A stretch of 64,000 bases of DNA from Pseudanabaena sp. (GCA_003249015.1 QBLS01000005.1:1-64000), one strand, 5' to 3'; numbered from the stretch's first letter, positions 1 to 9,070 are shown. Notes: generated by a model from the sequence alone, not told the origin. Program-made: numbers and translations.

Positions 1-43
1 TCTGTATACGTTGGCTGAGCGAAGTCGAAGCCCTAACTTTTAT
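1..43. repeat. Dispersed repeat, partial copy at window edge
   Basis: The stretch shares its core (GTTGGCTGAGCGAAGTCGAA) with the perfect palindrome at 9071-9122 and with 4941-5013. The copy at 4941-5013 also shares the following CCCTAACTTTTATT. It looks like one arm of a dispersed palindromic element. Confidence 0.6.
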
Positions 44-166
44 TTGAAGCAGCTATAGTTTTAAAATCAGTTAAGGTAAAGAGGCAATCCCCATGTTGTA
101 TAACCTGCAAACGAGTGGCGGCGCGAAGCACCTCCTCTCGCACCATAAAATTAAGGAGATCAACCA

Positions 167-568
167 ATGAAGTTACCAATCGCCGCGATCGCCGCTTTAG
201 GAGCCTTGACGACATTTACTGGCAGTGCGATCGCCAATGTCTCGATTAGCATCAGATTTGGCTCAAGTCCATCTTTTAATTCCTATCGCAGCAATCGCTC
301 TTACAACCCTTATCGCTCTAACATTTACCAGCCGAACATTTACCAGCCAATAGTTCCTCACGATAATTTCTATCATGGACGCAATAGAAGTTCAGGAGCA
401 TTTGTGCAGCGAGTCGTACCAAGATTAAATCGTGGGTTTTACAATCGCAACTCCGTTATTTCCTATCCATCTAGCTTTCCTGCTAACAATCAATTCATCC
501 ACAACCCTTACAACTCGAATCTAGGCGATCGCTATATTGTTGAAAAGAGAATTATCCGAGTCCGCTAA
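167..568 (+). CDS. Secreted small Asn/Tyr/Ser-rich protein, unknown function
   Basis: A 133-residue protein starting at ATG 167, preceded by AAGGAG about 9 bases upstream. Residues 1 to about 23 form a signal peptide (hydrophobic stretch, then ...GSAIA-NVS). The mature part is rich in Asn, Tyr, Ser and Arg, with short tandem repetitions of the type YRSN and IYQPN near residues 38-65. It ends in a basic tail (EKRIIRVR). I recognise no family. It is probably an exported or surface protein, as expected for a low-complexity, Cys-free secreted chain. It converges on the cyclophilin gene and shares a hairpin terminator with it. Confidence 0.6.
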   Translation: MKLPIAAIAALGALTTFTGSAIANVSISIRFGSSPSFNSYRSNRSYNPYRSNIYQPNIYQPIVPHDNFYHGRNRSSGAFVQRVVPRLNRGFYNRNSVISYPSSFPANNQFIHNPYNSNLGDRYIVEKRIIRVR

Positions 569-610
569 TAAAAGAAAAGATACCTGCGTTGCAGGCATCT
601 TTTCTTTTAT
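569..610. terminator. Bidirectional hairpin terminator
   Basis: The arms AAAAGAAAAGAT-CCTGC and GCAGG-ATCTTTTCTTTT pair around a GTT loop, with A-rich and T-rich flanks. It lies exactly between the converging stop codons of the secreted protein and the cyclophilin, so it can terminate both. Confidence 0.75.
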
Positions 611-1350
611 TAGACTGGCTGTTTGATATTTTCCTCGCCTTTTGTAATCGTCATCGACTCAATGCGATCGCCCATTTGAATTTTTTCGACTAGCTCCATA
701 CCTTCGGTCACATAACCAAATACCGCATAGGAACCATCTAGGAAAAAGATGTCATCAAGGGCAAAATAAAACTGACATGAAGCAGAGTTAGGAGACTGGG
801 AGCGCGCCATGGCGATCGCCCCTTTACGATGACTCAATTTGGGCTTTTGAGTGGGTGGAAGTATTTCACCATAGACAATTTCCTTCGCACCGTCGGGCAG
901 AATTTCCAAAGGGATATAACGGGGCTGAGATGTCGTGGGGTCAACAAAATTACCTGTACCATTTCCAAGGGGATCTCCTCCTTGAGCCACAAATGGCATG
1001 GGTTCCTTAACTACACGATGAAAAGTCAATCCATTGTAAACTCCGCGCTTCACTAGATCCGCAAAGTTACCTGCTGTAACAGGAGCGCTAACACCATCAA
1101 GTTCTATCTTGATAATTCCAGACTTTAGTTTTAACTCAACTGTAGCTGCACCCTTTAACTGCACAAATCGAGCCAAAGCCTCTTCTAGAGATTGGGGAGA
1201 ATTAGGGCTAGGTTTTGAGGTCGCCTGAGCGATCGCACTTGGGGATCCTGTGGGAGACTCACTCGGAGAAGCGGATACATTGCTAGCACTATTACAACCA
1301 GTGAGCAGCAAACTCACGGCTAAAAAACAGCTTAAAATCCAACGCAACAT
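610..1350 (-). CDS. Cyclophilin-type peptidyl-prolyl cis-trans isomerase, lipoprotein
   Basis: A 246-residue protein that would catalyse cis-trans isomerisation of Xaa-Pro bonds in exported proteins. Residues 1-19 form a lipoprotein signal with the lipobox LLTGC (Cys19), so it should be membrane-anchored facing the periplasm or thylakoid lumen. A Ser/Pro linker (about 22-55) follows, and then the cyclophilin fold from about residue 68. Visible cyclophilin motifs are FHRVV (catalytic Arg region), QGGDP, and the MARS..PNSA..QFYF block. Length and architecture fit cyanobacterial lipoprotein cyclophilins. No partner gene is adjacent on the same strand. Confidence 0.88.
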   Translation of the reverse strand: MLRWILSCFLAVSLLLTGCNSASNVSASPSESPTGSPSAIAQATSKPSPNSPQSLEEALARFVQLKGAATVELKLKSGIIKIELDGVSAPVTAGNFADLVKRGVYNGLTFHRVVKEPMPFVAQGGDPLGNGTGNFVDPTTSQPRYIPLEILPDGAKEIVYGEILPPTQKPKLSHRKGAIAMARSQSPNSASCQFYFALDDIFFLDGSYAVFGYVTEGMELVEKIQMGDRIESMTITKGEENIKQPV

Positions 1351-1454
1351 TTTTAACCTTTTTAACCTTCAGTATTTAGTTACAGCCCATTGAGGCTTGG
1401 TGTATTAATTTTATTGATGACGCAGACCGCGACATTGTGGTTCAAAAAACACAG

Positions 1455-1489
1455 AAGCTGTCCCGCCCGCTAAGCGGGCGGGACAGCTT
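1455..1489. repeat. GC-rich hairpin
   Basis: A perfect stem AAGCTGTCCCGCCCGC / GCGGGCGGGACAGCTT with a TAA loop. It lies just downstream of ycf4 (minus strand) and upstream of the cyclophilin gene. It could terminate ycf4, but it belongs to the class of dispersed palindromes that fill most gaps of this window. Confidence 0.6.
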
Positions 1490-1507
1490 TTACTTATGCT
1501 TAGCTAC

Positions 1508-2065
1508 TTACAGACCTTCCAGAGGCACTGACAAAAATTTAGCGATCGCGGCTGCACGATCTTCTAGGACATCTAATGATATGGGCTGACCCACCTCAGA
1601 TAGGGGTAGATCGCCTTTACCCTTGACTCGCAGGTACAAGGATCGTTTAGGACTTAAACCCTCACGAATTTCTACTCGTACCGCTTGCACATCAGCAATT
1701 TTGTAATTGAACTCAAAGTTTCTGTTTTTAGTGAGTCCACGGCGAAAGATAGTGACTTGTCCCTGATCGCGATCAAACTTGTTGTAACCACTGCCATAGT
1801 CAATGACCATGACATAGAGCAGATAAAGCTCTAGCAAAGTCCCCGCAACTCCATAAAAAGAGAGCGCTAAGCCTTGGGGGATAAATTCTAGCTGTAAGGG
1901 ATCAGCAACTGGCAACAAGTTGATTTTTAAGAAGCTGGATAGCCCAGCCAGCAGAAACCCTGATGCTCCTATAGCGACAATAACTGCAAAGCAATAGTTA
2001 CTAAAGCGTCGTGACCCGACAATGTCATATCGCAGAACATTGGATTGAGATGTTGGAGCTACCAT
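1508..2065 (-). CDS. ycf4: Photosystem I assembly protein Ycf4
   Basis: A thylakoid membrane protein that helps assemble the photosystem I complex. I chose the ATG at 2065, giving 185 residues, the usual Ycf4 length. The frame is open 21 codons further up to 2128, but that extension has no Ycf4 character. The family opening LRYDIVGSRRFSNY is clear. Two hydrophobic segments follow (roughly residues 23-45 and 63-85), then a soluble C-terminal domain with the DRDQGQVTIFRRG block and the LYLRVKGKGDLPL stretch. It is a single gene with no operon partner in sight. Confidence 0.93.
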   Translation of the reverse strand: MVAPTSQSNVLRYDIVGSRRFSNYCFAVIVAIGASGFLLAGLSSFLKINLLPVADPLQLEFIPQGLALSFYGVAGTLLELYLLYVMVIDYGSGYNKFDRDQGQVTIFRRGLTKNRNFEFNYKIADVQAVRVEIREGLSPKRSLYLRVKGKGDLPLSEVGQPISLDVLEDRAAAIAKFLSVPLEGL

Positions 2066-2566
2066 CGATTGAAGTAATATTGCAAAATTTATGTGGAAAA
2101 TATCAGTATATAGCGGCTTGCAGCTCAATAGCTACAAATAAGTGCGTGACAGCGCAAAGCAATACTATGCAATTATTTGTATCTAGGCATACATAAGTGA
2201 TCCCAATGGCTACATAAGCAGGAACACTTAAACCCAATAGAGAAATAGCTGCGCCATTTCTCTATTGGGAAACTCGTACTATAACTGTAGTCACTTGTCT
2301 TCTGGTTTTGTGTCCTAACAAGAATAGCTACAACTATATAGCTGTATATAGACCGTCAAGTCTTTATATTTTTATATTTGACTGCATCTAACTACTTAGC
2401 ACCTATTTTCATGGAGGAGAACTGATCAGTTGAGTTATGATGCAAAAGATCTGCTAGCAATTAACTCATGAAGTTTTTTTTCGTTTTTGTACATTTTTAC
2501 AAGCGATAAATTAAAACTTAAATCTAATCATTAGCATTACTCTTACCCCATAGCTCAAAACTAATC
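2066..2566. other. Intergenic region with palindromic repeats
   Basis: No gene is visible. It contains a hairpin at 2233-2269 (CCCAATAGAGAAAT / ATTTCTCTATTGGG). At about 2280-2340 there is a shortened relative of the TATAGC-ended element seen near 61.3 kb, with ACTGTAGTCACTTGT and TCCTAACAAG but without the large central stem. The last 150 bases are AT-rich and probably hold the promoter of the lipoprotein gene at 2567. Confidence 0.5.
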
Positions 2567-3133
2567 GTGAAAAAATCATTCAGACATTTTTTAAAACAAA
2601 GCTTCATCGCAGCGATCGCTGTTAGCTGCATTGGCTTTGTCTCAGCTTGTCAACAACCAGAAGCACCAGTCGCAACGCCCGACGCAACCACCACCACAGC
2701 GGCAACTCCTACTGAAACTGCCACCGCATCTCCCAGCCCTTCCGCTTCACCCACGGCGAGTCCTACCGAAACCGCAACTAGTGGTCAAGCTGCTAGTCTT
2801 GATAAAGTAGCTGGTGAATATACAGTTGTCCTAGATCCCAAGGTATTAGCTGATGCTGAGAAAGAAGGCGTAAAGTCGGTAACAGGTAAATGGACAATCA
2901 AACCTGAAGGTACTTTTGAAGCCACTCTCAAGGCTGTGTCAGTTAAGGGTGAGGAGCAAGAAATTAAGACCGCTGGCAAAATTACCATTGAAGATGGCAA
3001 GGTTGTTTCTCAAGTAGAAACAGTAAATGGAGAAGCACCTCCTCAGACTCCTCCTAAACAGCCCTACACATTGTCATCCGATGGAAAGGAATTACAAGCT
3101 GATGGTCAGCCCGTAAAGTTAGTTAAGCAATAG
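2567..3133 (+). CDS. Putative lipoprotein, unknown function
   Basis: A 188-residue protein with a GTG start (GTG-AAA-AAA, in a setting without a strong Shine-Dalgarno). Residues 1-28 form a lipoprotein signal ending in VSAC (Cys28). A low-complexity Thr/Ala/Pro/Ser linker follows (about 32-78), then a compact domain of about 110 residues beginning near LDKVAGEYTV. That domain reads as a small beta-rich fold (GEYTVVLDP..., KWTIKPEGTFEATL, TAGKITIEDGKVVSQ), reminiscent of small lipid- or ligand-binding lipoproteins. I do not recognise the family and assign no function. Confidence 0.7.
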   Translation: MKKSFRHFLKQSFIAAIAVSCIGFVSACQQPEAPVATPDATTTTAATPTETATASPSPSASPTASPTETATSGQAASLDKVAGEYTVVLDPKVLADAEKEGVKSVTGKWTIKPEGTFEATLKAVSVKGEEQEIKTAGKITIEDGKVVSQVETVNGEAPPQTPPKQPYTLSSDGKELQADGQPVKLVKQ

Positions 3134-3160
3134 TTTTTGGTATCTGTCACACGGCGACAA

Positions 3161-3197
3161 ATCATAAAAAGCGGCGCTTTGCGCCGCTTTTCATGAT
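3161..3197. terminator. Hairpin terminator
   Basis: Stem AAAAGCGGCGC / GCGCCGCTTTT with a TTT loop and flanking ATCAT/ATGAT. It is placed between the lipoprotein stop and the converging dacB stop. Confidence 0.6.
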
Positions 3198-3245
3198 TTG
3201 GTTTTCAATTCACAAACATTGCAGTCACACTGTTGTGAATTTGTA

Positions 3246-4760
3246 CTATTTGGGGCATTTAGTGAGACGGGTCAGCAATATGGCGATCGCATCGGAATAT
3301 TGCTGCAATTCCCTAGTGGTAAGGTTGCTGTTATTAATCAAAATACTAAAAACTACTTCAGGATGACTTGCTGGAGTGGCATAGCCTGATAGAGCTATTG
3401 CACCACTCAAAGTTCCAGTTTTAGCTCGTAATAAGCCACTAGCGGCACTATCTTTGAATCGGTTGGCTAATGTTCCGCTCACGCCTGCGATCGCTAACGA
3501 GTTACGAAAATTTTGATCTTTCACCATGTGATTCAAGATTTGTACGATCGCCCTTGGGGTAGTCAAATTATGACGAGACAGCCCTGAACCATCCGCAGGT
3601 AAGACATGATCGGTAGCAATGTTAATCGACTGAAGGTAGTTAGTAATTTGTTTTAATCCAGCACTAAAGCTATCTTCAGATTCAGTCGCATTAGCTCGTC
3701 CGCCAATGGCTCTAGTCATCAACTCAGCATAAAGATTACTACTATCTTGATTAGCAGTGACCAGCAAATCTGATAGACGGGGAGATGAGTGACTAGCTAG
3801 TTTTTTATAGGAGATAGATTCATCAAAACTGTTTTGGGAAGTTGCGTCAGATCGCCTAACTTCGATACCTTGAGCTAATAACTCCTGTCGCAGTAATTTC
3901 AAAAAGTGTTCTTTAGGATTGGGTACAGTTACCTGCCCTGACATTGGCTTCGCGTTTTCGGCAATCTGTCCACGAATAAGCAACACTTTATCGGGATAAG
4001 CACGACTGGTATCTACACCAGTGATTAAAGATTTACCAGCCGATTGATCGCTTGCGCTCGCTGTAACAACTTGGTTATCGACCCGCCAACTACTGGCGTA
4101 CATTGGTTTTGTCCATTCAAAGATGGCGACTTCACCTGTTGAAGCGGGTCTCAACCTCCACTCTAAAACATTGTCATCAATCGTGAATGGGGAAGCGATC
4201 GCACCGTAGTAGTGCTGCAAGTCATCCCACTCCCAGCTACCAGCAATTTCGGTGCCTTTGAGTGATGAGCTAGCCCAAACTCCGCCATTAATTCTCTTTA
4301 CGCCTAGGCGCTTTAGTTGGGAGACTAGAGACTTCAAGCTCGTTGATGAACTAAAGCTGGGATCACCTGAGGCTAAAATCCATAGCCCTTTTTCTAGTTC
4401 TCCTTGTGCGTTGGGTAAGGATTGAGAAACTAAGCTGGTTGTAAACTGATAGTCTGCACCCAAAACCTTAAGGGCAACTGCGGTAGTGAATAGCTTAATG
4501 TTTGATGCAGGTACAAAGTAATGGTCGCCGTCAATGTTTGATAGCACTTGAGGATTTGATTCAGTGGTTTGGACAAACACACCAACTCTTGACGGATTTA
4601 ACTTAGGTGATCGCACAATCTTTTCAACTTCTGGTTGAAGTTGAGCAGGGCAAATAGGATTGCCTATAGCTTGAGCGGGGAATGCAGCAATCAAAGAAAT
4701 TGCCGCGCCAACAATCTCCGTGAATATTTTGTGTCTCAATGGATTAGCTGTCTCGAACAA
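3246..4760 (-). CDS. dacB: D-alanyl-D-alanine carboxypeptidase/endopeptidase (PBP4 class)
   Basis: A 504-residue penicillin-binding protein of the S13 peptidase family, which trims pentapeptides or cleaves D-Ala-mDAP cross-links in peptidoglycan. An N-terminal hydrophobic signal ending near AFPAQA (about 31) exports it. All three active-site motifs are visible: SxxK as S86-N-I-K89, SxN in DSSNLYAE, and KTG in RAKTGTLSG. The long insert between the first two motifs is typical of PBP4. The start is a TTG; no ATG lies nearby in frame, so the exact start is uncertain. Confidence 0.92.
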   Translation of the reverse strand: MFETANPLRHKIFTEIVGAAISLIAAFPAQAIGNPICPAQLQPEVEKIVRSPKLNPSRVGVFVQTTESNPQVLSNIDGDHYFVPASNIKLFTTAVALKVLGADYQFTTSLVSQSLPNAQGELEKGLWILASGDPSFSSSTSLKSLVSQLKRLGVKRINGGVWASSSLKGTEIAGSWEWDDLQHYYGAIASPFTIDDNVLEWRLRPASTGEVAIFEWTKPMYASSWRVDNQVVTASASDQSAGKSLITGVDTSRAYPDKVLLIRGQIAENAKPMSGQVTVPNPKEHFLKLLRQELLAQGIEVRRSDATSQNSFDESISYKKLASHSSPRLSDLLVTANQDSSNLYAELMTRAIGGRANATESEDSFSAGLKQITNYLQSINIATDHVLPADGSGLSRHNLTTPRAIVQILNHMVKDQNFRNSLAIAGVSGTLANRFKDSAASGLLRAKTGTLSGAIALSGYATPASHPEVVFSILINNSNLTTRELQQYSDAIAILLTRLTKCPK

Positions 4761-5181
4761 GATTGCTAACAGGCTACCATAACTGACATTAAACAGTACA
4801 AATAAGACATTAACTTGTACTTTTTAAACATCAAGTAGTTCAGTTCAAAATAACTAAACCCTACAATCAAGGGTTACTTTGCGCGGCATAACCTTTTTAG
4901 TTTTGCGGTTATAGCAATTTTAAATATTTGGAAGAGGATTCGATACTTCGACAAGCTCAGTGCATCGCTTCGCTCAGCCAACGTATACTGCTAGTCGAAG
5001 CCCTAACTTTTATTCAATTAAGAGGGTAAATACCCCACCGCTCTGCGGTGTGAGTATATTTGAAACGGCTATATTTATGCCTAGCTACTGCATATAGCAA
5101 AACCAGAAAATGAGTGGCGGCGCTTCGCGCCGCCACTCATTTTCTGGTTTTGATTAAGCGCAAAGCGCTGTAGTTACTCTT
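4761..5181. other. Intergenic region with two repeat copies
   Basis: No gene is seen. Positions 4941-5013 hold a rearranged copy of the palindrome found intact at 9071-9122. Positions 5098-5152 hold a long perfect stem (AAAACCAGAAAATGAGTGGC... with a TTC loop) of the GGCGGCGC family, which may terminate the hexosaminidase transcript. Confidence 0.5.
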
Positions 5182-6750
5182 TCAAGTCGAAAATCCTAGC
5201 TCCTGTAAAACAGCAAACTGTGACTCTGGCTGTTGGCTATAGGAAAATCCCCAAGGTATATGTGATGGCATAATCGCCAGAAATTTATCTAGACAGTAGG
5301 GACTGCCGTAGACAGCGATCGCTTCAAAACGATTGGCAGATGTTAATTTAGTAACTAGGGCACAGGTCAAACTATGAAGGTTGGTATTGCCTCGAAATGG
5401 ATTGCCACGACTAAAAATCTGAATAAACACTTGATCAAAGGAATCACACTGTAAATTCTCTAAGGTATTACTGTCAGCAATAATCTGTTTATAAGCATTC
5501 GCTTTCGGTAGCACTATGGCGGGGGATTGATGGTTTAAATAATCCCCACAACTCAGCATATCGTCCACAATAATTAAATTGAGATACCGAAGAGCAACAT
5601 TTTTACTATTCTTTGGCGATCGCAAGTGCGAGATAAAAGAAGAGATACTGGCAGACTTGGTGGCTATTTCTTTAGCTATAGTTAGATTCTGAGGATTACC
5701 AAGTTTACGCAGATCGGAAGGATGTCCACATACCTTCTGTTTGGCTTTCCAGATTCTCGCAACGGATTCCTCTAGGCGATCGCGACTGATTTCGCCCGAC
5801 TCCACTGCCGCAACGATCGCGCGAATAGTAGCGATCGGGTCAATTGGCATCAACAGCATATCTACGCCTGCTTTAACAGCTTGCACTGCGATCGCACTGG
5901 GGCTGCTTATTTTTGATACCCCCGCCATCATTAACGCATCGGTAATGATAATTCCTTCAAAAGCGAGCTCTTTTCGCAAAATCCCCGTAACAATTGGTGG
6001 CGATAGAGTAGCTATATTTTGGGGATCAAGTTCTGGCACAAAAATATGTGCGGTCATAACTACATCCACACCTGCCGAGATCGCATTTCTAAAAGGTGGA
6101 AATTCCACATTCTCAAACCTTTCGCGATTGTGCAAAATGGAAGGCGTTTGTAAATGGGAGTCTACAGAAGTATCCCCATGCCCTGGAAAATGCTTTGCTG
6201 TGGTGAGGACTGAATATTGTTTAGCCCCCGAAATAAAAGCCCTTGTTGCTCCCATCACCTCCCCGACAGTAATGCCAAAGGCACGCACATTAATCACAGG
6301 GTTTTCGGGATTGTTATTCACATCCACAATCGGTGCAAGCAACCAATTAATACCGATCGCCTGAGCTTCCTCTGCGGTTACTTTACCCATCGCCTCGGCA
6401 TATTTTGCTGACACAGCTTGCAGCGCCATTGGCGGTGGGAACCATGTCGCACCACTAAAACGCTGCCCTACGCCTTCCTCAATATCAGCAGCAATTAACA
6501 ATGGTACTTTTGCCCATGATTGCATTTGCTCAGTCTTTAAAGATATTTCTGGAGCGGAGCCGCCCAATAGAATTACCCCCCCAACTCCATATTCCCCAAT
6601 CAGCTCTTGTAGTGCTGCTGTGGATAACTCCCAGTTAGGATATTGGATTTGATGGTCGTAGAGCATACCGCAGGCTCGTACAACAATCATTTGCGATACT
6701 AGCTCAGTCAGGCTGAGGCGATCGATGCTCGGTAAATTGATCGACAGCAT
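5182..6750 (-). CDS. nagZ: Glycoside hydrolase family 3, beta-N-acetylhexosaminidase-like
   Basis: A 522-residue enzyme predicted to remove N-acetylglucosamine from muropeptides during cell-wall recycling. The GH3 TIM barrel covers about residues 10-345. It shows the NagZ signature KHFPGHGDTSVDSH, which carries the catalytic Asp-His dyad loop, and the nucleophile segment IITDALMM. A further region of about 170 residues follows, longer than minimal NagZ (about 340 residues) and like other two-domain GH3 proteins. There is no obvious signal peptide, so it is probably cytoplasmic. The GerMN gene starts 22 bases beyond its start codon, on the same strand and upstream, so the two may be cotranscribed. 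Confidence 0.87.
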   Translation of the reverse strand: MLSINLPSIDRLSLTELVSQMIVVRACGMLYDHQIQYPNWELSTAALQELIGEYGVGGVILLGGSAPEISLKTEQMQSWAKVPLLIAADIEEGVGQRFSGATWFPPPMALQAVSAKYAEAMGKVTAEEAQAIGINWLLAPIVDVNNNPENPVINVRAFGITVGEVMGATRAFISGAKQYSVLTTAKHFPGHGDTSVDSHLQTPSILHNRERFENVEFPPFRNAISAGVDVVMTAHIFVPELDPQNIATLSPPIVTGILRKELAFEGIIITDALMMAGVSKISSPSAIAVQAVKAGVDMLLMPIDPIATIRAIVAAVESGEISRDRLEESVARIWKAKQKVCGHPSDLRKLGNPQNLTIAKEIATKSASISSFISHLRSPKNSKNVALRYLNLIIVDDMLSCGDYLNHQSPAIVLPKANAYKQIIADSNTLENLQCDSFDQVFIQIFSRGNPFRGNTNLHSLTCALVTKLTSANRFEAIAVYGSPYCLDKFLAIMPSHIPWGFSYSQQPESQFAVLQELGFST

Positions 6751-6771
6751 AATGAGTTAATAACCTAATTT

Positions 6772-7365
6772 TTAAAATTCTAGGGCAAAATCTTTCCGTG
6801 TCATCGGTTGGGGAACTTCTAAGCCTTCGCCGCCAATATATTTTAAGGGTTTTCCATCAATTGACAAATACACTTTTGCTTCGGGTTCCAAACTAGTCAC
6901 TGTGTATAAAACTTGAATAATGCGCCCTTGCATGGAAGCTGAGCCGCCGCCTTTGGTAAATTCTGAGGATAAATTGATGCGGATATCCTTACCTATGGTT
7001 GCTATGTCTAAAACTTTAGTACCTTCTGGGATGGCGCTATAGAGAGTTTCCGCTGGAGGAACTTCTGTAATTAAAGTGTTAAACGCTGTAGCGATCGCTT
7101 CCCTACTATTTTTGGCTTTGACAGCAACGGGAACAGCAATCAATTTGTTGTTGTTGGACTCAATCCAATAAACCGATAACTCTCCATCGACAGCACGATC
7201 GGGACTAGGCTGAGCAACTTGGTTGATCGCAGGAGGAGAGGAGGTGGAACTGGTGGGTGGATTAGTCAAGTTACCATTGATCAGTACTGCGGTTGCCGAG
7301 CCGCCAACGACCGCTGCTGCTACTAATCCCATCCAAGTGCTTTTATTGAAAGCAGGAATTTTCAT
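6772..7365 (-). CDS. GerMN domain protein, membrane-anchored
   Basis: A 197-residue protein. One hydrophobic segment (residues about 11-30) anchors or exports it. A Ser/Pro linker follows, then a single GerMN domain (about 63-185) recognisable from YWIESNNNKLIAVP, the AIATAFNTLI segment and IRINLSSEF. GerMN domains are found in spore germination and cell-envelope proteins; cyanobacteria do not sporulate, so an envelope role is the likely reading. It lies directly upstream of the GH3 hexosaminidase with a 21-base gap, suggesting a cell-wall operon. Confidence 0.82.
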   Translation of the reverse strand: MKIPAFNKSTWMGLVAAAVVGGSATAVLINGNLTNPPTSSTSSPPAINQVAQPSPDRAVDGELSVYWIESNNNKLIAVPVAVKAKNSREAIATAFNTLITEVPPAETLYSAIPEGTKVLDIATIGKDIRINLSSEFTKGGGSASMQGRIIQVLYTVTSLEPEAKVYLSIDGKPLKYIGGEGLEVPQPMTRKDFALEF

Positions 7366-7561
7366 ATTTTTACTCTCTATATTTATTGATGACTAAGTTT
7401 ATCGCGTAATATTTCAATCTCTGGGTTTTCAATACCTACTGGATGGGAAACATTAAGACTCCAGATATTAGCAGTGATCACTAATATTTGGTGTTTGATA
7501 TGTATGACGTAAAAATTGCAATTTATCTCCCTGATGGATGGATTGACCTTACGGCATCAAG

Positions 7562-7611
7562 ACCCTAGAGGGGAGTAGCGTTGCTTCAGACTGCCACTCC
7601 CCTTCTAGGGT
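7562..7611. terminator. Hairpin, probable terminator of trpF
   Basis: The arms ACCCTAGAGGGGAGT and ACTCCCCTTCTAGGGT face each other between trpF (stop at 7647) and the GerMN gene start (7365). A transcriptional end for trpF is the simplest role. Confidence 0.5.
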
Positions 7612-7646
7612 TTATGACTACAGCTATAAAACTTTTTCTGTACTAA

Positions 7647-8405
7647 TCAAGTGCGCCGCACTGCATCAATAAACTGCTTCACTTTTAACAAATCTTTATC
7701 CCCTGCGGAACACTCCACGCCGCTAGACACGTCTACACCGTCAGGACAAGTCATCGCGATCGCCTGAGAAACATTGTCAGGGGTTAGTCCTCCTGCTAGC
7801 AACCAAGGTATGTCGAGCTTAAAATCTCGTAGCATTTGCCAATCGAGGGTTTTGCCAGTACCTCCAGCCATTTGGGGATCGTAAGCATCTAATAAGACTG
7901 CATCAACGACTTGACTAAAACCCTGCGCTTGGATCAGTCCATCTTGATCTTTCACCCGCAGGGCTTTGATTAATTTAATTGGTAAATTTTTCTGATTATT
8001 GTTTCTTTCAAGACTGATTCTTAATTGTTGACAAAATTCTGGCGACTCGTCTCCATGTAGTTGTATGCCATTCAGTCCACTTTGGTTCACAGTTTGGCAG
8101 ATCTGCTCAATACTTGCACCAAGGAAAATACCGATTAAGTCTAAGGGCTTCATCGTAAAATCAGGAACTGATTTCTGTTGACAGGGCAGATCGGCAAGAT
8201 CAAAACTCAATTTTTGAGGGCGCGGCGGAGCTGCGCCCTCAAAAACTGGGTTCTTGATTAAACTAGAGATGATCTGGGCGATCGCCTCAGGGCTAACGTA
8301 CCTCGGCGAAGCAGGTACACAAATAAAGCCCAGAGCCGATATTCCCATTTGGGCGATCGCCTGTGCTTGCTCAGATTTTGTCAGCCCACAAATTTTGATA
8401 TACAT
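7647..8405 (-). CDS. trpF: Phosphoribosylanthranilate isomerase with repeat-derived insertion
   Basis: Third step of tryptophan synthesis: N-(5-phosphoribosyl)anthranilate to CdRP. Starting at ATG 8405 the protein opens MYIKICGLT, the classical TrpF strand 1 with its catalytic Cys. Other conserved blocks are GFICVPASPRYVSPE, GIQLHGDES, LLDAYDP..GGTGKTLDW (catalytic Asp region) and WLLAGGLTPDNV. The 252-residue length exceeds the usual 210 or so because about 35-40 residues (KNPVFEGAAPPRPQKL...) sit between the ASPRYVS helix and the GIFLGAS strand. A palindromic repeat encodes part of that insert. The frame stays open, so the enzyme may still work. Confidence 0.92.
   Translation of the reverse strand: MYIKICGLTKSEQAQAIAQMGISALGFICVPASPRYVSPEAIAQIISSLIKNPVFEGAAPPRPQKLSFDLADLPCQQKSVPDFTMKPLDLIGIFLGASIEQICQTVNQSGLNGIQLHGDESPEFCQQLRISLERNNNQKNLPIKLIKALRVKDQDGLIQAQGFSQVVDAVLLDAYDPQMAGGTGKTLDWQMLRDFKLDIPWLLAGGLTPDNVSQAIAMTCPDGVDVSSGVECSAGDKDLLKVKQFIDAVRRT
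8211..8260. repeat. Palindromic repeat inserted in frame inside trpF
   Basis: A perfect 13-bp stem TTTTTGAGGGCGC / GCGCCCTCAAAAA is followed by the tail CTGGGTTCTTGATTA. A related copy lies inside another coding sequence at 39480-39530. On the minus strand it encodes KNPVFEGAAPPRPQKL. Confidence 0.8.
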
Positions 8406-8428
8406 CTTATCCAATTACTAAAATTAAA

Positions 8429-9064
8429 ATGTCTCTCTATCAGAAAGCCGCAAAACATTCTGCCGCCCTCCTTACTCTAGCGATTTTCTGCTGCGTCCCC
8501 TCGTTACCAGCCACAGCCTCCCTATTTGATGGTCCTGTCGATCGCTTGCCATCGATCCAGCGCGACTCTCTCCGCAACGGGCAGACCGTGGTTACAGGAG
8601 ATAACGGCAAGTATGTTGCAAGGGTACTGGTTACAGCTAAGCCTGAAGCAGTTTGGAAAGTTTTGACTGACTACGCCAATCTTTCTAAATTCATTCCAAA
8701 TATGACCTCTAGTAAAATCTTGGAAGATCGAGGCGATCGCAAAGTGATCGAACAGGTTGATTCGCGGCAGGTTTTTGTTGTATCCGTAGTATCACGTACT
8801 AAGCTAGCAATTCAAGAAACGAATCTCAAGCAAATTGATTTTCGTCTTCTCGATGGGGATCTTTCTAAAATGGAGGGGTATTGGAAAATGGAACCTGTCT
8901 CGACCGTGCCACGCCGCCCACCAACCCAAATTTTAATTACCTATACTGTTAATGCTCAGCCCAATAGCTCCACACCCCCTGATGCTTTTTACACCATTTT
9001 CAAGGAAGCTCTAGGTGATACTTTGCAAGCAATTAAGCAGGAAGTTAAAAAGAGAAATAGTTAA
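8429..9064 (+). CDS. SRPBCC (START-like) ligand-binding protein, exported
   Basis: A 211-residue protein. Residues 1-30 form a signal peptide ending near PATA-SLF. The rest is a polyketide cyclase/dehydrase-like SRPBCC domain: VLVTAKPEAVWKVLTDYANLSKFIPNM is the typical opening helix-strand, and the long C-terminal helix ends the chain. Such domains bind hydrophobic ligands; in cyanobacteria these secreted versions have no settled function. It is divergent from trpF, whose start lies only 23 bases away, so the two promoters must overlap. Confidence 0.8.
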   Translation: MSLYQKAAKHSAALLTLAIFCCVPSLPATASLFDGPVDRLPSIQRDSLRNGQTVVTGDNGKYVARVLVTAKPEAVWKVLTDYANLSKFIPNMTSSKILEDRGDRKVIEQVDSRQVFVVSVVSRTKLAIQETNLKQIDFRLLDGDLSKMEGYWKMEPVSTVPRRPPTQILITYTVNAQPNSSTPPDAFYTIFKEALGDTLQAIKQEVKKRNS

Positions 9065-9070
9065 AACAGG

